From contig JAHPZH010000003.1 in assembly GCA_019058315.1 (NCBI GenBank), positions 454,451 to 518,450 of the forward strand: a stretch of DNA of 64,000 nucleotides. Reading direction: 5' to 3'. Of the stretch, positions 8,731-18,127 are shown piece by piece (within the stretch, counting starts at the first letter, position 1; each line of letters opens with the position of its first letter). The notes beneath the pieces were generated by a model that was not told where the DNA came from, searched no databases, and worked only from the letters and a program-made list of their open reading frames with translations. This DNA is from Candidatus Helarchaeota archaeon. Lineage in GTDB: Archaea > Asgardarchaeota > Lokiarchaeia > Helarchaeales > RDOG01. The position numbers and the translations under genes are program-made.

Positions 8731-10365
8731 TTATTTTTTGGATTTCATTATTACTATAACAACGATCACCGCTGCAGCGATTCCGATTAATATTAATGGG
8801 ATTAATAATTGATCGAAAGGTCCTGGTTGTTGTAACATTAGAATCGGTAAGAAACTTAATTCTGGAGCTTTTTCTTGGGTTATGTTAGTATGTTTTGCGT
8901 AAATATCATAATTCCCATTTCTATAATCATACCATGTGATGATTGCTCCTCCTGAACCATCGCTGCAAATTTGAGGCGGGCCTTGATCTTCTCTTGCAGT
9001 GCAGATTGCCCTTCCATTAAGTGTCCATTGAACGCTTCCTGTTGAATTTACTTTTTGGGCATATATATCATAGTAATTTCTATTATCATACCATGTGATG
9101 ATTGCCCCTCCAGCATCATCGCTGCAAATTTGAGGATCCCTTTGTTCTTTACTTGCCGTGCAGATTGCAGTTCCATTTGCCATCCATTCCATACCTCCGC
9201 TTGTATTAACTTTCTGCGCATAAATATCAAAATCAGTAGTTGCATTATTTCTATAATCATCCCATGTGATGATTGCGCCTCCAGCACCGTCACTGCAAAT
9301 CTGAGGATTGTATTGTTGTTGGTTTTCCGTGCAGACTGCAGTTCCATTGCCTGTCCATTCCATACCTCCAGTTGTATTAACTCTTTGCGCGTAAATATCT
9401 CGGATCCCTATCACGTCATTTACCCACACGATTATTGCACCCCCCGTACCATCGCTACAAATCTGAGGACTATCTTGCCAAGTTAATTCCGTGCTAACTG
9501 CCACTCCGTTAGGTGCCCATTCTACGATTCCGCTGGAATTAATTTTCTGTGCGTAAATATCAACACTAGTTGTAGCATAAGTTCTCTCATCATGCCATGC
9601 GATAATTGCGCCCCCTACAGTATAATTTACAATTTGGAGCAACTGTTGAGCCATAGCTGCATTGCATATCAGCACACCATCGGTGGTCCATTCATCATCC
9701 CCACTAGAATTTACTCTCTGAGCGTAAATATCATAGTTATTTGAACCAGGTCTGGCATCCATCCATGTAATGATCGCACCTTCCGCACCGTCGCTACAAA
9801 TTTGAGAGTTTGATTGGGTATTTGCTGCCGAGCATATTGCAGTTCCATTAGGCGTCCATTCAACGCCTCCACTCGAATTGATTCTCTGTGCATAAATATC
9901 ATAATCTGAAGGAACCCTTCCATCTTCCCACGTGATAATTGCACCTCCCGCACCGTCGCTACAAATTTGGGGATATCTTTGAGTTCCACCAGCAGTACAG
10001 ACTGGCACTCCATTAGTTGTCCAATCTATTGTTCCATTGGAATTGATTTTCTGAGCATAAATATCTTCGTGAGTACTTGCGTAATTTCTTCTGTCTCTCC
10101 AAACAATAATTGCGCCTCCCGCACCGTCGCTACAAATTTGATGCAGATCTTGAGTATCAGTTGCTGTGCATATTGCATTTCCATTCTTGTTCCATGTAGA
10201 AGAAGAAATCATTGAATTTTCATATTTATTAATCCAGTATGTATTCGATATATTCGGAAGATAGTTCAATACCATTGTTGAAATGAAGAATGTCTGTATT
10301 ATGACAAAAAAAATTAACTTTTTATTTTTCATTTCTTTCATCTTTTTTAAAAATTGTTCAATCAT
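8731..10365 (-). CDS. Surface protein with eight beta-propeller-like repeats and C-terminal membrane anchor
   Basis: This 544-residue protein has an N-terminal hydrophobic segment (residues about 18-38) and a C-terminal hydrophobic helix followed by MKSKK, so it is probably exported and held in the membrane by its tail. Between them are eight repeats of about 54 residues. Each carries a core of QICSDGAGGAIITW, then DxRN, then YDIYAQKVNSSG, and ends with W.xNGTAICTA. The fourth repeat is degenerate (QIVNYTVGG). The spacing fits one beta-propeller blade per repeat. Nucleotide identity between repeats is high enough to produce long false ORFs in other frames. Binding partner unknown; adhesion or envelope function is inferred. 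Confidence 0.8.
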   Translation of the reverse strand: MIEQFLKKMKEMKNKKLIFFVIIQTFFISTMVLNYLPNISNTYWINKYENSMISSSTWNKNGNAICTATDTQDLHQICSDGAGGAIIVWRDRRNYASTHEDIYAQKINSNGTIDWTTNGVPVCTAGGTQRYPQICSDGAGGAIITWEDGRVPSDYDIYAQRINSSGGVEWTPNGTAICSAANTQSNSQICSDGAEGAIITWMDARPGSNNYDIYAQRVNSSGDDEWTTDGVLICNAAMAQQLLQIVNYTVGGAIIAWHDERTYATTSVDIYAQKINSSGIVEWAPNGVAVSTELTWQDSPQICSDGTGGAIIVWVNDVIGIRDIYAQRVNTTGGMEWTGNGTAVCTENQQQYNPQICSDGAGGAIITWDDYRNNATTDFDIYAQKVNTSGGMEWMANGTAICTASKEQRDPQICSDDAGGAIITWYDNRNYYDIYAQKVNSTGSVQWTLNGRAICTAREDQGPPQICSDGSGGAIITWYDYRNGNYDIYAKHTNITQEKAPELSFLPILMLQQPGPFDQLLIPLILIGIAAAVIVVIVIMKSKK

Positions 10366-10460
10366 TTAATTTTCATCTAAAAAAAAAATTAGTATTAATT
10401 AATTATTATGATATTTAAAAATTGAGTAAAAAAAAAATGTGTTTAAAATTTTGAATGGTT

Positions 10461-12257
10461 TTATTTTTTCACTGTCATTTCTGGGGCAACTTCTTTTTTC
10501 TTTACTTCTCTTTTCCAAGAATTCGGGTTATAGGAAGCAGCACCAGCAAAGTCCATTAATGTGTTTTCCTTGGGATTAACACGCACATCTAATACAGCGG
10601 GAACACCAGAATCAAACGCTCGTTTTAGAGCTGGTTGAATATCATTTGGATCATTTATTAACTCTCCGTAACAATCGAAAGCTTCTGCATATTTATCATA
10701 TCGTGTGTTATCACTCAAAGATGATCCTAAACCAAAGTATTTTCTTCCATGTGCTAATTTTTGGACTCGTGCTACCATGCCCCAAAGTCTATCATTTGAA
10801 ATAACTACAACAAAGGGCAAATTGTGTCTTCGAGCTGTATCAATTTCTTTGCCATTGAATAAGAATGAACCATCACCAGTTAGTACTAGGACCTTCTTTT
10901 CTGGATGTGCATATTTAGTCGCAATAGCCATAGGTACACCACCACCGAGATGTTGCAGTCCCAGACCACCTGAAAAATATAAACATTTTGGAAAAAAAGC
11001 ATGCCCTTGTAGATACATCAAGCCCCAAATAGTTGTATCGCCTCCATCTAAAATGATAATACCATCATTTGGCATAAAATCACCTATTTCCTTGGCTAAT
11101 CGCTGGGGCTTAATTGGTATTTTTTCAGATGTCCCATCTTTAGCGATGCGAGCATAAAACTTTTCTCTTTCTGTTTCCACTCGTTTAACCCATGGGGTGA
11201 CAGCTTTTGGTTTATTATTTAACTTCTTTTTAGTAATATGGACTAATTGAGTTAGAACACCTTTTACATCTCCCACTATTGGAACATCAATACCCCGATT
11301 GCGTCCTATTTCTTCTGCTTTGATATCAACTTGGATGAGTTTAGCCTCATCAGAAAACATGGGAGTATAACCAAAATTCATCAATTCTGTAATTCTCGAC
11401 CCTAATATCAGAGCGACGTCAACTTCTTGCATTAATGCTTGTCCTGGACCTTCTAATAAAGTTGCCAAGCCGAAATATAGAGGATCATCTGAAGGAAAGG
11501 AACCTATCCCGAAACCCCAACATCCTACAGGAGTTTGTACTAAATGGGCAAATTCAATGAGTTCTTTAGAGGCATCGGAAATTCCTACACCAGTTCCGGC
11601 CATAATTAAAGGCCTTTCAGCATTTAGTAATAAATCCACAGCTTTTGATACTAGTTCACTATTTCCATACGGCCCATGGAACGCTCGAAGTTTTTGTACA
11701 GGTACAAATGCTTGTTGAACAATATTTAATTCGTCGTTACATTCTTTTACCATAACATCAACTGGAACAAGAAGTAAGGTGGGTCCTGGCTGACCCGTTG
11801 TAGCTATTCGGAATGCCATATTAACGTACTCGGGTAGACGAGCAGTTTCGTAACAATAACCAGTCCATTTTGTTACCGAACGAAATGCGGGAGCAACATC
11901 AATTTCGTTTGCAGCCCATTTATCAAAAGTCATCATGGGAGTTGTTGAACATATAGCTACCACTGGGATACTTGCATCTTTAGCTAGTGGAAGAGCAGGG
12001 AATAAATCCGTGATTCCCGGTCCTGATTGTACTGAACAGACTCCAACTTCGCCCGTTGCCATAAAATAGCCCATAGCAGCATGACCAGTGGCTTGTTCAT
12101 GCCTAAAATCAATTAAATCTATTCCCGTTTCTGTGCAAGATTTGTCCTGACAATAATTATAAATCATATCGTTATCGCCACAAAGTGTAAAAATGACTTT
12201 AACACCTTGATTGCTTAAAGCTCGTACTATCAATTGTGCTCCATTAACCTTTACCAT
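10461..12257 (-). CDS. Thiamine-diphosphate-dependent enzyme (acetolactate synthase/oxalyl-CoA decarboxylase-like)
   Basis: This 598-residue protein has the three domains of ThDP enzymes. The N-terminal PYR domain carries the activating Glu in DFRHEQATGHAAMGY and the SVQSGPGITD motif. A central NAD/FAD-like domain contains AGTGVGISD. The C-terminal PP domain has the GDGSF...N Mg-ThDP motif (GDGSFLFNGKEIDTARRH). Candidates in this superfamily are acetolactate synthase, oxalyl-CoA decarboxylase, 2-hydroxyacyl-CoA lyase and benzoylformate decarboxylase. No ilvN-like regulatory subunit or other branched-chain gene is adjacent, so biosynthetic acetolactate synthase is not supported by context. The gene stands alone and is divergent from the tandem paralogue pair starting at 12454. 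Confidence 0.85.
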   Translation of the reverse strand: MVKVNGAQLIVRALSNQGVKVIFTLCGDNDMIYNYCQDKSCTETGIDLIDFRHEQATGHAAMGYFMATGEVGVCSVQSGPGITDLFPALPLAKDASIPVVAICSTTPMMTFDKWAANEIDVAPAFRSVTKWTGYCYETARLPEYVNMAFRIATTGQPGPTLLLVPVDVMVKECNDELNIVQQAFVPVQKLRAFHGPYGNSELVSKAVDLLLNAERPLIMAGTGVGISDASKELIEFAHLVQTPVGCWGFGIGSFPSDDPLYFGLATLLEGPGQALMQEVDVALILGSRITELMNFGYTPMFSDEAKLIQVDIKAEEIGRNRGIDVPIVGDVKGVLTQLVHITKKKLNNKPKAVTPWVKRVETEREKFYARIAKDGTSEKIPIKPQRLAKEIGDFMPNDGIIILDGGDTTIWGLMYLQGHAFFPKCLYFSGGLGLQHLGGGVPMAIATKYAHPEKKVLVLTGDGSFLFNGKEIDTARRHNLPFVVVISNDRLWGMVARVQKLAHGRKYFGLGSSLSDNTRYDKYAEAFDCYGELINDPNDIQPALKRAFDSGVPAVLDVRVNPKENTLMDFAGAASYNPNSWKREVKKKEVAPEMTVKK

Positions 12258-12453
12258 AAAATTCTCTCCAATATGTAATTTCTTGATATTATATTGTTTA
12301 TTTAATATTTTATTTATTACTGAAAATCAGCAAATACTAATTCTACTACAAATTATACTTTAAAAGAATTTAATGAGCTGTTTTCCTTATTAAAAAAATT
12401 TATGAATACCCAAAACAATATTAGATTTCAACAAAATTATGAGATGGAAATAG

Positions 12454-12951
12454 ATGAATATAAAAGATTTAGAAAAAGATGCTAAAACTGCAACTGATAC
12501 TCCAAAAGGTGCAATAAAATTTTTAGTAAATTGTCTATATGTATATCAACAAGGTAATGACAAAGCCCTTGGCTATATGGGCTATGTACTCGCAAAAAGT
12601 TTTTGTGAAGAGGATAATTCTTCTCCAAGCGGTTATAAACCAAATAAAAGATATACTGGTCTCATTAAGAGCTTAAAGGAACATAGAAAACGAAATTCAG
12701 TGTTATCTACTATGGGTGGTACATGGGAGCAAGATTACAAAGATATAGATCCCGACAATTATGAACTCCCCTTTACCAAAGAAACCATGGATGGGGAGGA
12801 GACAAGATTCTTTATCAATGCTGGTGGTCGAGATCTAGATTTTCCTGTAAATGTAAGGCAAAACAATAAAGGTCAATGGAAGATTATGGGTGGACTCTCG
12901 ACAATGTGCATGGATGTTAGACCTACTAAAACCGAAAAAGGAGATTTTTAA
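12454..12951 (+). CDS. Unknown protein, first of a tandem paralogue pair (DUF6935-like)
   Basis: This 165-residue soluble protein has no signal peptide. It shares with the next gene the blocks NCLYVYQ, DKALGYMGYVLAK, SPSG, STMGGTWEQDYKDIDP, AGGRD and GQWKIMGGLSTMCMDVR. The order suggests an alpha-helical N-terminal half and a beta-rich C-terminal half. It resembles the DUF6935 type of protein, with low certainty, and no biochemical role is known to me. The next gene starts one base after its stop, so the two are translated from one message. Local duplication is the simplest origin. Confidence 0.75.
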   Translation: MNIKDLEKDAKTATDTPKGAIKFLVNCLYVYQQGNDKALGYMGYVLAKSFCEEDNSSPSGYKPNKRYTGLIKSLKEHRKRNSVLSTMGGTWEQDYKDIDPDNYELPFTKETMDGEETRFFINAGGRDLDFPVNVRQNNKGQWKIMGGLSTMCMDVRPTKTEKGDF

Positions 12952-12952
12952 A

Positions 12953-13468
12953 ATGGATCATAAAGATTTAGAAAGAGATGCTGCGACAGCTAATGATACT
13001 CCACAAAATGCTTTAAAATATCTATTAAATTGCCTATATGTCTATCAAATGGGCGGTAAAAAAGGTAAAGGTGAAGACAAAGCCTTAGGATATATAGGTT
13101 TTGTTCTTTCTAAGGATAACCTAAAAGAAGATAAGAAATCCCCAAGCGGTTTGAAACCATTTGCTTCTTCATTAAACCTCATTAAAGGTTTAAGAGAACC
13201 TCAGAGATATTATTCTATATTATCTACTATGGGGGCAACCTGGGAAAATAATTACCAAGACATAGACCCTACCAATTACGAGCTACCTATCGTTGATATA
13301 AAAGAACAAGGCGATAAGGTTAAACTAGTCCTCAAAGCAGGTGGCCGTGATAATCCGTTTCCAATCACTTTAGCACAAAATAATCGAGGTCAATGGAAAA
13401 TAGTGGGTGGTTTTTCGACCTTATGTATGGATGTCCGACAACCAAAAGCAGCTGTAGGCGATTTTTAA
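12953..13468 (+). CDS. Unknown protein, second of a tandem paralogue pair (DUF6935-like)
   Basis: This 171-residue protein is a paralogue of the preceding gene. It carries the same blocks (NCLYVYQ, KALGYIGFVLSK, SPSGLKPF, STMGATWENNYQDIDP, AGGRDNPFP, GQWKIVGGFSTLCMDVR). The ATG at 12953, one base after the upstream stop, aligns the two N termini (MDHKDLERDAATANDTP against MNIKDLEKDAKTATDTP), so it is preferred over an earlier in-frame start at 12890 that overlaps the first gene. The second copy has an insertion (GGKKGKGED) after LYVYQM. The upstream gene's terminal GGAGAT may serve as its ribosome binding site. Confidence 0.75.
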   Translation: MDHKDLERDAATANDTPQNALKYLLNCLYVYQMGGKKGKGEDKALGYIGFVLSKDNLKEDKKSPSGLKPFASSLNLIKGLREPQRYYSILSTMGATWENNYQDIDPTNYELPIVDIKEQGDKVKLVLKAGGRDNPFPITLAQNNRGQWKIVGGFSTLCMDVRQPKAAVGDF

Positions 13469-13542
13469 TTCCATTTTTCTATTTTTTATTTTAAAAACTC
13501 TTGTATATCTTAATTTTTTTAATATTCTTTCATAAAAGTTTT

Positions 13543-14367
13543 TTATTTGTTATTCTTTTTCTCATTTATTTTATCTCTTAAAAATTTAAACCCAGGTGTA
13601 ATATCTTCATTTAGATGCATAGGAATTAGAGTTCTAATTGGATAATTCAAGTTCATAAAATGTCCCGTTTTAAATAGATTCTTTATTACATAAAATATTA
13701 GATCTGCTGGTATGCCAATTGCTAATTCATGTTCTGATATGCCAGCAAATGCACGGTCTCCAGCACCTGGAATAACTATCTGGGGTTTTTGTGTTACGAA
13801 TGGGATAAGACCTCCTTTAGCACAAGATTCGCCAAAACCTTCAAAAGATGAATTAGGAACATAATCTTCATTATATTCATAACTCAATGCATGTATAATG
13901 TGTGTGAGTTGGGCCCCGTCACAATATATAAGAATCGAGTCCGGAATGATAATTGTTTTCGGTAAGGGTGAGCAAATTAACCCACAATATTCTACAGGTT
14001 TAATTTTTTCCATAAATTTATAGTGAGTTTCGGCTCTTCTTATTTCTGCCTCAACATTTTTATGCCATCCCTGCTGTACCTGACTTTCAATAAAATCTTC
14101 TCTAGATATGTCTTCCCACTTGTGCATAGCTGTAGAAGGAACGCAGAAATTATCCTCTGATGTAATAGTTACATTCAAACCTATACGGCGGGCTAGAGTA
14201 AAAGCTTGGCATATCGACAATTTAATCCCCTGGGATTTTGGTCTCATTCCACTTTTTGGAATCTTATCTAAGCTTTTAATGTATTTTATTGCGATAGGAT
14301 ATGTGGAAAGATGTAATTTATCATATATTTTTTGACCAGCTTTTTTAAAATCATTCAAATCTTTCAT
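13543..14367 (-). CDS. DUF169 family protein
   Basis: This 274-residue protein belongs to DUF169. It has YPIAIKYIKSLDKIP near the N terminus, LSICQAFTLARRIG, a Cys-containing EDNFCVPST, the central GLICSPLP and DSILIYCDGAQLTHIIHAL, and a C-terminal VIPGAGDRAFAGISEHELAIGIPAD. Four or five conserved Cys are visible and could bind a metal or cluster, but this is not established. A paralogue lies at 34150-34974. The family is common in anaerobic archaea and bacteria without an agreed function. It stands alone, convergent with the paralogue pair. Confidence 0.85.
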   Translation of the reverse strand: MKDLNDFKKAGQKIYDKLHLSTYPIAIKYIKSLDKIPKSGMRPKSQGIKLSICQAFTLARRIGLNVTITSEDNFCVPSTAMHKWEDISREDFIESQVQQGWHKNVEAEIRRAETHYKFMEKIKPVEYCGLICSPLPKTIIIPDSILIYCDGAQLTHIIHALSYEYNEDYVPNSSFEGFGESCAKGGLIPFVTQKPQIVIPGAGDRAFAGISEHELAIGIPADLIFYVIKNLFKTGHFMNLNYPIRTLIPMHLNEDITPGFKFLRDKINEKKNNK

Positions 14368-14481
14368 AATAATCGTCCTTTTATGATTTTTAGATAAATA
14401 TTTTATATCAATTTAAATCTTCTATGAAAACGGTGATATTATGGATAAAAAATATTTTGCAGTATGTTATTTAACGAATTG

Positions 14482-16257
14482 TTAGCAAATTTTGAATTTT
14501 GGAATTAAAATAATGAACTTACTTCCCTTTGAGTGATCACCTTTCACTTTATCTTCGACCCAGATTTTTCCACCATACACAGAAATTATCTTACTTACGA
14601 GTGATAAACCAGAACCTAGTCCACTTGCCATTCTATTATTTTGGTTAAATCTTTGAAAAATATCGTTTTTCCTTGCATCAGATATTCCCTTCCCGTTGTC
14701 AATAAATTCTAATTTAAAATACTCTAATCCATTCGAATTTTCACTTTCTATTCTAATTAAAATTTCAATTTCAGTATTATCATTATGTCTTATAGCATTA
14801 CTTAAAAGATTATCAAAAACATCAATCAGAAACTCATTTGCATATATTAAATGGTTCTCTTCGGCTGATTTAATATAAATATTAATATTTCTATCTAAAA
14901 AATTTTTGTGAATAAAATCTATTGCTTTTTCTAATATTTTGTATAAATCTACAAGCTCGAGACTTTGTTCTGATTCCTCAAGCTTAGAGAATTTATTCAC
15001 ATTTTCTATCAATCTATCAATCTTTTCAATTTGCTCCATAATTCTTGTAAAACCTTCTCTCAAGTGTTCTTTATTATCTAAATTATCTATTCCATAGCTT
15101 GTGCTCAGACTTAATACTTGAAGAATATTTTTGATATCGTGAGATAATAAGTCTTTATAAAATTCAGAACGGTTAAATGCAATACGATATTTTTTCTCAG
15201 AGTTTTTTAATTTAATTTCTCCTAATTTCCAATCAATTATGATTTTTAGACGATCTCCAATTTCTTTTAATAAAAATTTTTCTTCTTTTAAAAAAGGTCG
15301 ATTTTCAATATAAAATACTTCAATTTTCATAATTTGGTCATTTACAATAACGTCATATGATAGTTTGTAAGGAGTTTCTTCACAATTTTCTGTTTTATAT
15401 TCCTTTGCATCATAAATGATCCTTGAACACGAAATTTTAGGAAATTTAAATGCAGGTGGAATAAGTTGAATTGTTCCTTCTATTATTTCTTCAATTGAAA
15501 TATTTGGATATTCCAGAAGTTTAGAAATCCCATAAAGACAATTGAGTTCATTAATTTTTTCGTAAAGTGAATTTTCATGTTCAATTATTTTTAATTCTGC
15601 TTGTTTTCTATCTTTTAAATGCCTTATCCATCTATTCATTTTTAGCTTTTCAGGATTTTCACTTAAAAACTCGTCTGGAGGAGTAAAGTAGAAATTTTGA
15701 AAAAATTCGGTTCCCATTATCATAATCGGATGAGTTTCTATAACTTTCAAGATCAAATCAGGTGAAAATTCTCTCATATCATATTGGCAAATTGCGAGAC
15801 ACTTGCTATTTGGGAAAAATTTGTTTAATTTTGACTCATATTCAATCAATCTATCTGATCCGGGTAATTCTTTAAGAGCCCAAGTCATTTCACCAGTAAC
15901 TCTAAGCCCAGCATACCCTTCTTTTAAAGCAATTTCTGTTTCAGCTTTTAATAATTCAATCATTTTATCTGGGTCAAAATAACCTTCTTTTAAATATGTA
16001 TCTTTAGCAGATAAAATTATGAATTGACCTCTTTCTAGATATAAATCCACATCGATACTAATTTTTTTTAAATAATTAATTACAACTTGACTGCTATGAA
16101 CATCAACAATATATATTATCTTATCGTTTCTTGTCAATCCTTGAGATAAGAAAAGTGTAAGTAGAGCACGATGTTCATTCTCAGTGTTATAAAGACAACA
16201 TAAATGATCTCCATAATTTAAGCTATCGACTTCGTATAAAGTATAGGGATTATCCAT
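14482..16257 (-). CDS. MEDS-GAF-like sensor histidine kinase
   Basis: This 591-residue cytoplasmic protein starts with a MEDS domain (residues about 12-200: GDHLCCLYNTENEHR, VTGEMTWAL, LAICQYDMREFSPDLI), the sensor found in DcmR and many methanogen regulators. A GAF-like region follows (about 230-345), then a histidine kinase core with the phospho-acceptor in LLSHDIKNILQVLSL and an ATPase domain with N box (LLSNAIRHND), G1 box (DNGKGI), F box (DIFQRF) and G2 box (GLGSGLSLVSKI). No membrane segment is present, so the signal is probably intracellular. No response regulator lies nearby. The gene is divergent from the surface protein at 16525, which raises the possibility of linked regulation. 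Confidence 0.9.
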   Translation of the reverse strand: MDNPYTLYEVDSLNYGDHLCCLYNTENEHRALLTLFLSQGLTRNDKIIYIVDVHSSQVVINYLKKISIDVDLYLERGQFIILSAKDTYLKEGYFDPDKMIELLKAETEIALKEGYAGLRVTGEMTWALKELPGSDRLIEYESKLNKFFPNSKCLAICQYDMREFSPDLILKVIETHPIMIMGTEFFQNFYFTPPDEFLSENPEKLKMNRWIRHLKDRKQAELKIIEHENSLYEKINELNCLYGISKLLEYPNISIEEIIEGTIQLIPPAFKFPKISCSRIIYDAKEYKTENCEETPYKLSYDVIVNDQIMKIEVFYIENRPFLKEEKFLLKEIGDRLKIIIDWKLGEIKLKNSEKKYRIAFNRSEFYKDLLSHDIKNILQVLSLSTSYGIDNLDNKEHLREGFTRIMEQIEKIDRLIENVNKFSKLEESEQSLELVDLYKILEKAIDFIHKNFLDRNINIYIKSAEENHLIYANEFLIDVFDNLLSNAIRHNDNTEIEILIRIESENSNGLEYFKLEFIDNGKGISDARKNDIFQRFNQNNRMASGLGSGLSLVSKIISVYGGKIWVEDKVKGDHSKGSKFIILIPKFKIC

Positions 16258-16477
16258 TTTAAAACACTTAATAATATAAGTAAATAATTTAACCGAAAAT
16301 TAATATTTAAGGAAAATTACAAATCTTTATGATTATATTTCAATAGTAAATTCTATTTTACTTGGAAGAAATAAAAAAAAGGATATGAAATTGTTATTTA
16401 TAGAATATATTTTTCAGAGTTCTAAACATTTTATTTATTTATGTCGAAAAGGTTTTTATCTTAAAAAATACTAAATA

Positions 16478-16524
16478 GAACTACTTCTCATATATTAAAA
16501 ATTAAATATATAGGAGAAAATAAA
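16478..16524 (+). promoter_or_regulatory. Conserved leader with Shine-Dalgarno, shared with the paralogue at 18.2 kb
   Basis: The block AATAGAACTACTTCTC, then an AT stretch, then TATATAGGAGAAAATAAATTG occurs here and again directly before the paralogous surface gene (18226-18272). GGAG lies 8 bases before the TTG start. Because most other non-coding sequence between these genes is unrelated, the conservation suggests a shared 5' leader with promoter and ribosome binding site carried along with the duplication. Confidence 0.55.
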
Positions 16525-18123
16525 TTGAGAAGAAATAAAACAATTTTATTTATCTTTGGACTATCAATTACATTTGTTCTTTTCTTTTCCGTTGTTCTTC
16601 ATTCTCAAGTGATCGGCAATTCAATTAACGGAAACGCAAATAGCTTAATCCCACATAGTGGAGATTCGGACGAACTTTATGCTCTTAATGGAGCTTTCAA
16701 TGTTACAGAGGGATTATCTTGGGTAAATGAATTTACTGTTATCAATAACACTTATTTGGCCACCAACTTAACTGTTGGAGATAGACTTCGTTTTACTATA
16801 ACAGACATAAATATCTCTACTGTAGATATTAGTGGAAGTCCGAATACGGGAGAAACTGTATTCAGTAAGATTGAATTATTTAATAGCACGTCAGGAGACT
16901 GGGACTTTGATCCTTCTCAACCAGAATCGTTATTGAGCATATATAATAGCACGGATAATTTAAATTTACCTAGTATGCTTGGAACCTATAAATGGTATAC
17001 TCCTTTGATTGAAGCAAGTATTAATTTTTTTCATGCTATATATTATGATTGTATTCCTTCAGACTTTAGTGCAGCTAATCACACCATAGTAAATACTACC
17101 TATACATTACTTACAATGGGTGGATCGACAACCTTCAATCATGTTTTTACACCTGGTGTTTCATCAAATTGGACTATATGGAATGGAACTGCAGGAAATG
17201 ACGGATCAGAGCCTGGTACCTATAAAATGGTATTTGTATTCAATAATATGGGAGTTTGTACATTAAGTCAATTGTATAAAAATGGAACAAGTTGGGACTT
17301 AATATTAGAAATTAAAAATCTAAGAATGGGTCCATCATATCCATTTGACCTTGGAAATATTTTAGGCACTTATAAATACAAAGTAACTAAAGCAGATCCT
17401 TCAGGAAATGTTCCAGTCCTTGCATCAGTAGGAGATACATTTCGGAGTACTGTCCATAATATTTTTAATTTCGATATTGGTGGTGGTGAATTTGCGGACT
17501 TTGCTAATGGTTCATGGAGTTATTATAATAGTACAGATGGCACTACACTAAAACTTAATAATTTAGCCTTATCTGTGTATAATAATACCAAATCGTTTAG
17601 TGCTATGAGTTTACCATTTCAATATTATAGTGAAGAACTAGATGCATTTATGAACGTAGTAAATTCATTTTCTTTCAATTTTATCCCGTTAGACTTCTTT
17701 GCAGCAAACCATACTATTGTAAATATTACTCGTTTTGGATTGAGAATGGGCGACCCGGCAACTGAAATCCACTATAATTATTCTCAAGATCTTTCAACGA
17801 ACAATATTGCAGGGACTTGGACTATTTGGAATGGCACTGCAGGCAATGACGGGACAGAATCAAATACTATATTAATGACAATTACTTTCAATAGCCAGGG
17901 AGTACGTACTACACAACGGATGTATTCAAATGGAACAACAGGTTGGAAGTTGATGTTTGAAATGGTTCTTGAAGAAGAAGGAGAAGCACTTCCAATCGGA
18001 TTACTACTTGCTATGTTTGGTGGTGGCGGAGGTATAGGTATGACGGAGATTCTTATAATAGCGTTGATTGCTGGAATTGCTGTTATTGTATTGATAATAG
18101 CCATTACGAAAGCAAGAGGATAA
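16525..18123 (+). CDS. Surface protein with two repeat domains and C-terminal anchor (paralogue 1)
   Basis: This 532-residue protein starts at TTG, set by the GGAG ribosome binding site and by alignment with the paralogue. An N-terminal export segment (residues about 5-28) leads into two related domains of about 215 residues. Each opens with a Y-L-N-x-x-F/Y-K-V...VGD-R/T region and carries D-F-x-AANHTIVN and a TIWNGTAGNDGxE repeat. Asn-Xaa-Ser/Thr sites are very frequent, as in archaeal S-layer or surface glycoproteins. The C terminus has a Gly-rich spacer, a hydrophobic helix (LIIALIAGIAVIVLIIA) and TKARG, a tail-anchor pattern. Function unknown; cell-envelope role inferred. Confidence 0.82.
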   Translation: MRRNKTILFIFGLSITFVLFFSVVLHSQVIGNSINGNANSLIPHSGDSDELYALNGAFNVTEGLSWVNEFTVINNTYLATNLTVGDRLRFTITDINISTVDISGSPNTGETVFSKIELFNSTSGDWDFDPSQPESLLSIYNSTDNLNLPSMLGTYKWYTPLIEASINFFHAIYYDCIPSDFSAANHTIVNTTYTLLTMGGSTTFNHVFTPGVSSNWTIWNGTAGNDGSEPGTYKMVFVFNNMGVCTLSQLYKNGTSWDLILEIKNLRMGPSYPFDLGNILGTYKYKVTKADPSGNVPVLASVGDTFRSTVHNIFNFDIGGGEFADFANGSWSYYNSTDGTTLKLNNLALSVYNNTKSFSAMSLPFQYYSEELDAFMNVVNSFSFNFIPLDFFAANHTIVNITRFGLRMGDPATEIHYNYSQDLSTNNIAGTWTIWNGTAGNDGTESNTILMTITFNSQGVRTTQRMYSNGTTGWKLMFEMVLEEEGEALPIGLLLAMFGGGGGIGMTEILIIALIAGIAVIVLIIAITKARG

Positions 18124-18127
18124 CTTC

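Noticed and set aside
9055..10215. Long open frames on both strands inside the repeat protein gene
   Set aside because: They come from repeated sequence and low stop frequency opposite the true frame. The true frame has an export segment, regular blades and a tail anchor; the others have none.
10705..11157. 150-codon plus-strand frame inside the ThDP enzyme gene
   Set aside because: It is antisense to the conserved PP domain with the GDGSF motif and has no recognisable product.
12890..12952. Earlier in-frame start of the second tandem paralogue
   Set aside because: It overlaps the end of the first paralogue, and the ATG at 12953 aligns the N termini of the pair.
12953..13468. The two tandem unknown genes considered as a single frameshifted gene
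   Set aside because: The products align with each other over their whole length, so they are duplicates, not halves.
14108..14335. 75-codon plus-strand frame opposite the DUF169 gene
   Set aside because: It lies fully antisense to the conserved DUF169 coding sequence and has no recognisable feature or ribosome binding site.
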